A DNA stretch of 5,219 bases from CAYVAP01 sp964343195 (GTDB lineage: Bacteria; Bacteroidota; Bacteroidia; J057), in contig CAYFIR010000224.1 in the NCBI GenBank assembly GCA_964343195.1, forward strand, positions 1-5,219, given 5' to 3'. This document shows, piece by piece, positions 1 to 5,174 of this stretch (the stretch's first letter is position 1; the number at the start of each line of letters is the position of its first letter). The notes below the pieces were generated by a model. That model was not told the DNA's origin. It saw only the letters and a list, made by a program, of their open reading frames with translations, and searched no databases. Both the position numbers and the translations under genes were made by a program.

Positions 1-21
1 CGCTCCAGTCGTCAGGATGAC
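1..21 (-). repeat. Partial dispersed intergenic repeat at window edge
   Basis: Read on the minus strand this segment begins GTCATCCTGACGAC and ends in GGAGCG. It resembles the start of a dispersed repeat with a GTCATCCTGA...GGAGCGAAG core that I know from intergenic regions of many Bacteroidota genomes. Only one end is visible because the window cuts it. The assignment rests on recall of that consensus and not on an alignment. Confidence 0.4.
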
Positions 22-253
22 TTGACTTTTTATTAAATCTCCGATGGCTGCCCTAAAAAAGAAGTAAGTCCCGCTGAAAGCGACATAACACTTTCAGAGG
101 AAGCATTTAAAAAATCCATTTGCGGAGCTAGAAAAAATGTAGGCCCCGCTGATCCACGATCCCGCGAAGCGGGGAGGCGAAATCGCACTTGAAAACACGT
201 CGAATTTTAACAAACCGATTGCGGAGCTACCTGGATCAACCTCGTACCACTTT
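22..253. other. Gene-free stretch with small repeats
   Basis: No convincing open reading frame is present. Visible structure: an inverted repeat CTGAAAG (74-80) / CTTTCAG (91-97) with a 10-base loop; an 11-bp direct repeat TTGCGGAGCTA at 120-130 and 219-229; and a short hairpin CCCGC-GAA-GCGGG at 161-173. The 10-mer GCGAAGCGGG in that hairpin (164-173) recurs at 2031-2040 inside the second heptamer array. The stretch looks like decayed repeat material. Confidence 0.5.
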
Positions 254-362
254 ACGAATCACGAATCACGAATCACGAATCACGAATCACGAATCACGAA
301 TCACGAATCACGAATCACGTTGAGCGCAGCGAAATCCCGCAGAGCGGGAAATCACGAATCAC
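254..362. repeat. Heptamer tandem array 1 (ACGAATC x9, interrupted)
   Basis: Nine perfect head-to-tail copies of ACGAATC occupy 254-316, followed by ACG. An insert of about 30 bp (320-349) then begins TTGAGCGCAGCG and ends in the hairpin TCCCGC-AGA-GCGGGA (335-349, a perfect 6-bp stem). After it the heptamer resumes for nearly two copies (349-362). The array ends 8 bp short of the stop codon of the minus-strand gene at 371-1021, so it lies in that gene's 3' region. A 7-bp unit is not a multiple of three and the region has no supported reading frame, so it is non-coding. The units abut with no unique spacers, which excludes a CRISPR array. Confidence 0.95.
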
Positions 363-370
363 CACCCCCT

Positions 371-1021
371 CTACCTTTTGTCCCAAACTGGAACGTTAAG
401 AAAGTGGGCCAACTTCTGAGCGTCCTTGGCTAGCGCATCAGATTTGCCATGATCCACTACATTGAGGCGGGAACCATCTTCCAGAACCAGGTTGAGTTCA
501 TAGCTATGGTAGCTGGACTCGCTGCCGCTGACATATTCGCTCAGGAGCTGAATACCGATGATGTTGCTGAGACGGGTCCATTTACCGGGTTTGGCGTGAG
601 CGGGATTAGCTGGGCGCTTGCCCTTCCAGTAAAGACCTATGCTTTTGTCAAAAACCACTGGTTTGCCAAACAGGACGAGCAGCAAGATGCCTACCCCCCC
701 GAATAGAACCCCCATGCTGGCCATGATGATGGTCCCCAATAGCTTTTCTTCGCCAAAATCGATCCCGGCAAAGGCCAGAAAAAAGAGAAAAATACCAGGA
801 ACGGTAAATACTGCCCCAAAAAGGATGCCTCCCGTTGAAGCCTTGAATTCCAGCCGCTGGGAAGATTTCTCTATCAACTTATGTGTGCGAAAGTTGGTGC
901 CGCCTCCCTTGAGAGGGGACCAGTCGAGATTGGGGGGGAAGTCCCCTGAGTTGTCCCCGGTAGGGCGCTGAGGGGCTGCATGCGCATCTTCATATCCGGC
1001 AAAAAAGTCGTCGTTATTCAT
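371..1021 (-). CDS. Two-helix membrane protein of unknown function
   Basis: A 216-residue protein that I cannot assign to a named family. Residues 1-40 are polar and rich in Pro, Gly and Asp. Two strongly hydrophobic segments follow (about 65-86 and 94-118), separated by a short acidic loop, then a soluble C-terminal half. That half begins FDKSIGLYW (124-132) and contains LSNIIGIQLLSE and a strand-rich YELNLVLEDG...NVVDHG stretch, ending in VPVWDKR. The arrangement of a helix pair followed by a beta-rich domain resembles bacterial PH-like membrane proteins, which is inference only. The gene is divergent from sufE with 102 bp between starts. The coding sequence holds two 7-base G/C runs (694-700 and 932-938). 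Reading-frame length and composition make a real gene likely. The start ATG at 1021 is the first in frame and has no clear Shine-Dalgarno sequence. Confidence 0.82.
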   Translation of the reverse strand: MNNDDFFAGYEDAHAAPQRPTGDNSGDFPPNLDWSPLKGGGTNFRTHKLIEKSSQRLEFKASTGGILFGAVFTVPGIFLFFLAFAGIDFGEEKLLGTIIMASMGVLFGGVGILLLVLFGKPVVFDKSIGLYWKGKRPANPAHAKPGKWTRLSNIIGIQLLSEYVSGSESSYHSYELNLVLEDGSRLNVVDHGKSDALAKDAQKLAHFLNVPVWDKR

Positions 1022-1123
1022 GAGCGGGTAGTTTGAAGTACAACTGAAATTTAAGACTTTCCTCCCAAAAACAAGGCCACAGGTTTTTCGTAACTTTACC
1101 CCGAATTATAGGTTAAAGAGCAC

Positions 1124-1555
1124 ATGACAAAGACGATCAAAGAAGTAGAAGCCGAAATCATTGAAGAGTTTACCCTGTTTGATGACTGGATGGACAAGTA
1201 CCAGTATATCATCGAAATGGGGCAAAACCTCCCAGGGCTGGCGGAAGAGGACAAAAACGAAGAGAATATTGTGAATGGCTGTGTGTCTCAGGTCTGGCTA
1301 AAGAGTACTCCGGAGGAAGGAGTGATCAACTTCTCGGCTGACAGCGATGCGGTCATTACCAAGGGACTGATTGCCATGTTGATCCGGGTCCTTTCTGGTC
1401 ATAGTCCGGAAGAGATTGCCAGTGCCGATCTGGCTTTCGTGGATGAGGTCGGTATCCGACAGCACCTGACACCCAACCGCTCCAATGGCCTTAACTCTAT
1501 GATCAAAAAGATGAAACTCCAGGCCATTGCCCAGCATGCGAAAGAGAATTCGTAA
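1124..1555 (+). CDS. sufE: SufE family sulfur acceptor, Fe-S cluster assembly
   Basis: A 143-residue cytosolic protein of typical SufE length. The SufE family accepts persulfide sulfur from the cysteine desulfurase SufS and passes it to the SufBCD scaffold. The catalytic cysteine is visible at C53 in NIVNGCVSQVW, matching E. coli SufE C51 in position and surroundings. The other family hallmarks are present: an N-terminal helix with FDDWMDKYQYIIEMG (19-33), the central KGLIAMLIRVLSGHSPEEI stretch, and the C-terminal LTPNRSNGLNSMIKKMK helix. The ATG at 1124 gives a normal N-terminus. No SufS gene lies next to it; upstream is a divergent unrelated gene, so sufE heads its own unit, with the DUF59 gene 51 bp downstream on the same strand. 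A TAACTTTA at 1091-1098 loosely resembles a Bacteroidota -7 box, but I see no -33 partner. Confidence 0.95.
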   Translation: MTKTIKEVEAEIIEEFTLFDDWMDKYQYIIEMGQNLPGLAEEDKNEENIVNGCVSQVWLKSTPEEGVINFSADSDAVITKGLIAMLIRVLSGHSPEEIASADLAFVDEVGIRQHLTPNRSNGLNSMIKKMKLQAIAQHAKENS

Positions 1556-1557
1556 TC

Positions 1558-1592
1558 ATTGGCCATTGAAAAATGGTCAATGAAAAATGATC
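1558..1592. repeat. Degenerate heptamer tract between sufE and sufT
   Basis: Five consecutive heptamers can be read: ATTGGCC, ATTGAAA, AATGGTC, AATGAAA, AATGATC. All share the frame (A)(A/T)TG, and alternate units are most alike, giving a 14-bp super-period (ATTGAAAAATGGTC / AATGAAAAATGATC). The tract begins 2 bp after the sufE stop and fills most of the sufE-sufT gap. Its ATG and TTG triplets create spurious upstream in-frame starts for the next gene. Confidence 0.7.
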
Positions 1593-1606
1593 ACCGAACA
1601 CTGTTT

Positions 1607-1918
1607 ATGAACACCCTATCGATAAAAAACGCCATACGTGAGGCGGTGAAAACCGTGTACGACCCGGAAATACCCGTAAACATTTACGACCTGGGACTCG
1701 TGTATGAGATCACAGTGCAGGATGATGGGAAAGCCCATGTCCTGATGACCCTGACCGCTCCTGCCTGCCCCGCAGCTGAGATTTTGCCTGCCGAAGTAAA
1801 GGAGAAAGCCGAGGAAGTAGAAGGAGTGACAGAAGCTGAGGTCGAAATCACCTTTGAACCGGAATGGAACCAGGACATGATGTCTGACGAAGCCAAACTG
1901 GAGCTGGGATTTATGTAA
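1607..1918 (+). CDS. sufT: SufT-like DUF59 (MIP18 family) Fe-S assembly protein
   Basis: A 103-residue protein of the DUF59/MIP18 family, whose members help mature or traffic Fe-S clusters and often sit at the end of suf clusters in Bacteroidota. The signature DPEIPVNIYDLGLVY covers residues 19-33, the conserved cysteine is C54 in LTAPACPAAE, and the C-terminus WNQDMMSDEAKLELGFM matches the family's usual ending. The reading frame is open back to a TTG at 1559 and an ATG at 1580, but those lie inside a heptamer repeat tract. I therefore place the start at the ATG at 1607, which gives the usual family length of about 100-110 residues. It very likely shares a transcript with sufE. PaaD-type phenylacetate proteins carry the same domain, but no paa genes are nearby and the sufE neighbour argues for the Fe-S role. 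Confidence 0.9.
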   Translation: MNTLSIKNAIREAVKTVYDPEIPVNIYDLGLVYEITVQDDGKAHVLMTLTAPACPAAEILPAEVKEKAEEVEGVTEAEVEITFEPEWNQDMMSDEAKLELGFM

Positions 1919-1922
1919 AAAA

Positions 1923-1950
1923 GTTCGTGGTTCGAGGTTTTGGGTCCGTA
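1923..1950. repeat. Short degenerate heptamer run after sufT
   Basis: Four 7-base words beginning GT follow each other: GTTCGTG, GTTCGAG, GTTTTGG, GTCCGTA. On the minus strand the first two read CACGAAC and CTCGAAC, one or two bases from the CACGAAT register of array 1. The run is short and imperfect, so it may be a remnant or chance. Confidence 0.4.
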
Positions 1951-1969
1951 GCAGAAAGTAAGTTGGTTT

Positions 1970-2052
1970 GAACTCCGAACTCCGAACTCCGAACTCCGAA
2001 CTCCGAACTCCGAACTCCGAACTCCGTTGAGCGAAGCGGGAAACTCCGAACT
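1970..2052. repeat. Heptamer tandem array 2 (GAACTCC x8, interrupted)
   Basis: Eight perfect copies of GAACTCC run from 1970 to 2025. A short insert, TTGAGCGAAGCGGGAAA (2027-2043), interrupts it, and the heptamer then resumes to 2052 (AACTCCGAACT, sharing its first bases with the insert end). It lies between the convergent sufT and glycosyltransferase genes, 26 bp from the stop codon of the minus-strand gene. I see no classic hairpin-plus-T-run terminator in this gap (1919-2078), so the array region may contribute to 3' end formation, which is speculative. Confidence 0.95.
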
Positions 2053-2078
2053 ATTCCCAAGCCCACTGAATGACCGGG

Positions 2079-3788
2079 TTACTCGGCCTCAAACGCTGTC
2101 CATTTGGTATAGCTGCCAAAACAGTAGGGACCCTTGAGTAGGCTGACCCTGATTTTGTATTCTCCGGGAGGAAGGTCAAGGTCGTAATGTATGGGAACCA
2201 CTCTTGATCCCTTCTCGGGAACAACTGGAAGGGCAGTCAGTACTTGCTGATGGACCTTCCATCGTCCGTTTTGATGAATGTGAAGGCCCAGCGTAAGATC
2301 TGTACCATCCCCTCCGATTGGAGTAGGGTAGGGGTTATTCACATTTACCGAAAGGCCAAGACGTCCTGATTTTATCATTGGATCGGGACCTTCGAAAGCA
2401 ATTTCGACCTGGGAGTAGCCATGAAAATCTTCCATCATCCCGGTGTAGTAGCTTCGCCTAACCATGTCGGCTTCCCACGAATCATTGAGTCCTGGCAGGG
2501 GTGAACTGGAAATGAAAAACACATCTTTCCCCTCAATCTCCTCCTGGCCAAAGTAGTGGTACTGGCTGCGGTGGTAGAAAAATCCCGGTACGGTATAGGC
2601 CCTTTCGCCTGCATAAAACCAGTACTTGGAAGGATACTGATAGGATCGGTAGAAGAGTACAGGATGTCCATCGGCTTTTTGCTGGACCTCCAGAGCCCAT
2701 TCATCCCAGCCGTGAAATTCGTCCTTAAAGACACTCCCCCCAGCGATGGGCGTAATGAAATCGACCATCAGGTACAGGCGAAATACCAGCATCAGCACCA
2801 GACTCGGCCAGCCGAGTCGGATAAGCCATTTTTTCCAGGCAGGAAATCCGCCAACCTGTCTTCCGGCCAGGATGATAGCCGGAACCAGTGCTCCAGCGGA
2901 CCAATTGGCCTCCACCCAGGTGCGGAAATTCATAAGGAAAAGAAAAGCCAGGACCCCGACTACAATGAATTTCAGGCTGCGCTCAAATTGGTCCAAAGGC
3001 TTGATCAGAAAGGCGGCAGGCAGGATCAGTAATCCAAGTAGCGGGCCCGTGATGCCAATTTGTCCCCCCAGGTAGTTGGTGAAGAAAGTCCAGTCAGAAT
3101 CCTTCAGCACACGGCTCCCGAGGTGAAAGCGAAACGTCGCAAACTCCTGGTCTATCAGCCAGTGAAGCAATGGGATGAGCAGCACCGCTACCATGCCGAT
3201 GATGGCCCAAAACTTCTTTTGTTCCAGGAGTTTGAGGTTGGACAGAAGCACCATGCCCAGCACCATCATCCCGTGGTATTTGCTGTAGAGCATCCCCGCA
3301 ATGACAAGTGCCAGCATCAAGGCATTGCGCCAGCTATCATCCTGGAGGAATTTGCGGTATTGCCAGAGAAAGAGGGTGACGAAAAACACATACGGACTAT
3401 CTGGAACCGCCAGAAAGCCGACAATCTGCATTCCCACAACCCCGCCCAGCAGCAGGATCTGATCCAGTGGGCGCTGAAGTCCCAGCATGCGAACCACCAG
3501 GTAAAAGGTGCCGGTTCCCAGAAAAACCGGAATCAACCTCACGCCCAGTTCTCCCTCAAATATCTGTCGACCCAGCCAGATGCTCCACGCGATCATGGGG
3601 GGATGCTCTGCATAGCCCCAGGCTGGAAACAGAGACCAGGTCCAGTAATAAGCCTCATCGTGAAACAGCTCCGTAAAAGATGCCTGAATCAGGTTCAAGA
3701 CCAGCCAACCCATGGTAATCAGTGGAAGCCATGAGCCAGTCTGCTCCTTTTCGTACGCGCACATTTCTCGGTATCGAGCATCTTTCAT
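2079..3788 (-). CDS. GT39/ArnT-like membrane glycosyltransferase
   Basis: A 569-residue polytopic membrane protein of the GT39 / PMT_2 superfamily, which moves sugars from polyprenyl-phosphate donors to lipid, glycan or protein acceptors outside the inner membrane. After one N-terminal helix (about 20-38) comes the first periplasmic loop with HDEAYYWTWS (43-52) and the EHPPM motif (61-65). The acidic pair D44-E45 and E61 sit where ArnT/PMT enzymes place catalytic or metal-binding acids. SKYHG (169-173) is a second family-like motif. About ten hydrophobic segments extend to residue 345. The remaining 220 residues lack membrane segments and look beta-rich, ending in DLPPGEYKIRVSLLKG. The acceptor and donor cannot be read from sequence, and no glycan cluster surrounds the gene. 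The start is uncertain: a possible promoter box at 3793-3800 lies so close that the ATG at 3764 (M9) is a plausible alternative. Confidence 0.88.
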   Translation of the reverse strand: MKDARYREMCAYEKEQTGSWLPLITMGWLVLNLIQASFTELFHDEAYYWTWSLFPAWGYAEHPPMIAWSIWLGRQIFEGELGVRLIPVFLGTGTFYLVVRMLGLQRPLDQILLLGGVVGMQIVGFLAVPDSPYVFFVTLFLWQYRKFLQDDSWRNALMLALVIAGMLYSKYHGMMVLGMVLLSNLKLLEQKKFWAIIGMVAVLLIPLLHWLIDQEFATFRFHLGSRVLKDSDWTFFTNYLGGQIGITGPLLGLLILPAAFLIKPLDQFERSLKFIVVGVLAFLFLMNFRTWVEANWSAGALVPAIILAGRQVGGFPAWKKWLIRLGWPSLVLMLVFRLYLMVDFITPIAGGSVFKDEFHGWDEWALEVQQKADGHPVLFYRSYQYPSKYWFYAGERAYTVPGFFYHRSQYHYFGQEEIEGKDVFFISSSPLPGLNDSWEADMVRRSYYTGMMEDFHGYSQVEIAFEGPDPMIKSGRLGLSVNVNNPYPTPIGGDGTDLTLGLHIHQNGRWKVHQQVLTALPVVPEKGSRVVPIHYDLDLPPGEYKIRVSLLKGPYCFGSYTKWTAFEAE

Positions 3789-3792
3789 GGCG

Positions 3793-3800
3793 CAAAAATA
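3793..3800 (-). promoter_or_regulatory. Candidate Bacteroidota -7 box for the GT39 gene
   Basis: The minus strand reads TATTTTTG, a full match to the Bacteroidota -7 consensus TAnnTTTG. It ends only 4 bases before the annotated ATG at 3788. Transcription from it would give a leaderless message, or would fit initiation at the ATG at 3764. I see no clear TTG -33 element at the usual distance. Confidence 0.3.
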
Positions 3801-3840
3801 GGGATTTAGGATGAACTGCCATTGGGCTTTTCCGCGTCAG

Positions 3841-3958
3841 GTACTGGAGGTGAGGAAATGGTGGCTGAGCGTAGCTAGTCTTTCATCCTCCGAAATGACA
3901 TCTTTATATATACTCAATCCCATCTATCGATGGTGAGCAGCAGCGAACAGGACGAAAT
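3841..3958. repeat. Decayed dispersed-repeat fragments
   Basis: The segment contains TGAGCGTAGCT (3866-3876), then CCGAAATGACA (3890-3900), then TGAGCAGCAGCGAA (3934-3947) followed by GACGAAATCT (3951-3960). These words match the ends and middle of the repeat type TGTCATTTCG...GAGCGNAGCGA...GAAATCT that is scattered between genes in many Bacteroidota. They appear rearranged and diverged here. A small hairpin CCATC-TATC-GATGG lies at 3920-3933. No gene is visible. Confidence 0.4.
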
Positions 3959-4108
3959 CTGTAATTTCAATTGTCATGCGAATTAACAGTTGATATATAG
4001 AATCGACAATTGAGTTGAAGTAGCGGCGCTCCGTAGTGTGCCCAAAGATGAAGGGTAACCCCCTGTATGGTCGAATAGGTTACTGTTAATCCGCATTTGC
4101 CATTACAG
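3959..4108. mobile_element. MITE-like element with imperfect terminal inverted repeats
   Basis: The segment starts CTGTAAT (3959-3965) and ends ATTACAG (4102-4108). Inside these, ATGCGAATTAACAGT (3976-3990) is matched on the opposite strand by 4082-4096 with 14 of 15 bases identical. Further in, AATCGACAAT (4001-4010) pairs with a diverged copy of ATTCGACCAT read from the other end. Together they make imperfect terminal repeats of roughly 35-50 bp with small gaps around a centre that codes for nothing. A second inverted pair, TCAATTGTC (3967-3975) / GACAATTGA (4005-4013), lies within the left half. I found no clear target-site duplication and there is no transposase in the window. It could instead be an operator or a structured leader between the two divergent genes. 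Confidence 0.5.
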
Positions 4109-4151
4109 CCTATTAGCAACCTGGACTTCATCTTAAGGTCAACAGCTTTTT

Positions 4152-4177
4152 AGAACTTCAAACCCAGAACTTCAAAC
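4152..4177. repeat. 14-bp period direct repeat before the MBL gene
   Basis: AGAACTTCAAAC occurs at 4152-4163 and again at 4166-4177, a 14-bp period that can be read as two heptamers (GAACTTC plus AAACCCA or AAACGAG). GAACTTC differs from the array 2 unit GAACTCC by one base. It sits 19 bp upstream of the start codon at 4197, probably in the mRNA leader. Confidence 0.7.
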
Positions 4178-4196
4178 GAGCAACTTTTCCACCCCC

Positions 4197-5036
4197 ATGC
4201 CTATAACCAAAGACCTCGGACAGGGATACCGGGTACACGGCTTCCAAACAGGAACCGTAACCGTTTCCTCAGAACACGCTCAATATTCAGGAGGCGGCCT
4301 GCTGCGGATCCCCAAAATTCTGGCGGCCAAAAACTGGATGGACCCCGTTCCAATCTGGGCCTGGGCCATAGAAACTCCCCATGGGAACTTCCTGGTAGAT
4401 ACCGGCGAAACGCCTGATTATTTTCAGCCAGGGCACTTTCGAGACCCCGTTGATCATTGGGTGCATCACCGGATACTGAAACTGGACATCACCGAAAACC
4501 AGCGAATAGACAGGCAGTTAGCCGAAGTGGGGCTTGCTGTCGATCAGGTAGACGCTGTGCTGATGACCCACTTGCACCTGGACCATGTTGACGGGATTCG
4601 CCACCTGAAAAAAGGGACATTTCTGGTTCCCCGGACAGACTGGAACAAACCGATCGGAGTTCCCAAGTCGGTGTTGCCGGAGTGGTTTGAGCCGGATTTG
4701 ATCACGTTGAATAAGACCCAACTACCCTTCGAAGGGGCCTATGAAGTTACGCCAGAGATCAAACTCCTGGCTACCCCAGGGCATACTTTCGGGCATCAGT
4801 CGGTGTTGCTGTCGGTTGGAAATACGCACATTCTCTTTGCAGGCGATGTCTGCTTCCATGAGGGCCAATTTCTCCGTGAAGAGATCCCCGGCATCAGCAT
4901 TCAGATCGGAAAATCGCGGGATACCCTGCGGAGAATCAAGCAACTAGCGAGCGAAGTCGATCTGGTGTTTTTGCCCTCGCATGATCCTGAGTCCGGGGAG
5001 CGGCTTTTGAAGCTGCGGGCAACCCCGGTAGCCTAA
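4197..5036 (+). CDS. MBL-fold metallohydrolase, AHL lactonase-like
   Basis: A 279-residue protein with no signal peptide, so probably cytosolic. It carries a full metallo-beta-lactamase-fold ligand set for a two-metal site: H125, H127, D129 and H130 in THLHLDH, H196 in TPGHTFGH, D217 in AGDVCF, and H262 in PSHDPE. Gaps between ligands (71, 21 and 45 residues) are close to those of the AHL lactonase AiiA (65, 22 and 44), and the segment after D217 aligns in style with that subfamily. The LVDTG strand-turn is at 66-70. The position of the AiiA substrate-contacting Tyr194 is Phe (F220) here. The substrate is therefore open: an acyl-homoserine lactone, another lactone, or a different ester. The ATG at 4197 has no Shine-Dalgarno sequence, as expected for Bacteroidota. 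The gene stands alone, divergent from the glycosyltransferase across 408 bp. Confidence 0.92.
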   Translation: MPITKDLGQGYRVHGFQTGTVTVSSEHAQYSGGGLLRIPKILAAKNWMDPVPIWAWAIETPHGNFLVDTGETPDYFQPGHFRDPVDHWVHHRILKLDITENQRIDRQLAEVGLAVDQVDAVLMTHLHLDHVDGIRHLKKGTFLVPRTDWNKPIGVPKSVLPEWFEPDLITLNKTQLPFEGAYEVTPEIKLLATPGHTFGHQSVLLSVGNTHILFAGDVCFHEGQFLREEIPGISIQIGKSRDTLRRIKQLASEVDLVFLPSHDPESGERLLKLRATPVA

Positions 5037-5060
5037 AGCTGTAATCCTGTTAAGCTTTTT
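5035..5060 (+). terminator. Possible weak intrinsic terminator of the MBL gene
   Basis: AAAGCT (5035-5040) pairs with AGCTTT (5053-5058). With one bulged G, TAA (5042-5044) pairs with TTA (5050-5052), leaving a 5-base loop. A run of five T ends at 5060. The stem overlaps the stop codon and is AT-rich, so it would be weak. Confidence 0.35.
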
Positions 5061-5124
5061 GGTAAGTATCTTAAAATCAGCTGGTTATGCGGGGCACATA
5101 GAACTGGGTATTGAGTGATGGAAT

Positions 5125-5160
5125 CCCCCCGTCATTTCGCCGGGCGAAATGCCACCCCCC
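5125..5160. repeat. Perfect hairpin flanked by C6 runs
   Basis: CATTTCGC (5133-5140) and GCGAAATG (5144-5151) form a perfect 8-bp stem with a CGG loop. Six-C runs flank it on both sides (5125-5130 and 5155-5160), and TTTT follows at 5161-5164. The GTCATTTCG word matches the left end of the dispersed Bacteroidota repeat type, so this may be a minimal inverted copy. It could also act as a distal terminator for the MBL gene, although the C run between stem and T run makes that unconvincing. Confidence 0.6.
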
Positions 5161-5174
5161 TTTTGTAGGTCCGC

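Noticed and set aside
254..362. CRISPR array
   Set aside because: The units are 7 bp and directly abutting, with no unique spacers and no cas genes.
449..971. Plus-strand open frames opposite the membrane protein gene
   Set aside because: They are antisense shadows that overlap each other and show no recognisable domains.
1091..1098. TAACTTTA as the sufE promoter -7 box
   Set aside because: It lacks the final G of TAnnTTTG and has no TTG at the -33 distance.
1559..1606. Extended SufT N-terminus starting at the TTG at 1559
   Set aside because: The extra 16 residues are encoded by a heptamer tract and exceed the usual family length. The ATG at 1607 is favoured, although the extension is not excluded.
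2435..3075. Other open frames overlapping the GT39 gene on both strands
   Set aside because: They have shadow composition and no motif, while the GT39 frame explains the region.
3060..3734. 224-residue plus-strand open frame
   Set aside because: It lies wholly antisense to the GT39 gene, has no family-like motifs, and is rich in His, Gln and Lys as expected from the reverse reading of hydrophobic codons.
3789..4196. tRNA or structured RNA gene in the divergent spacer
   Set aside because: No cloverleaf or TTCGA-type T-loop could be assembled; the visible pairings are better explained by the inverted-repeat element.
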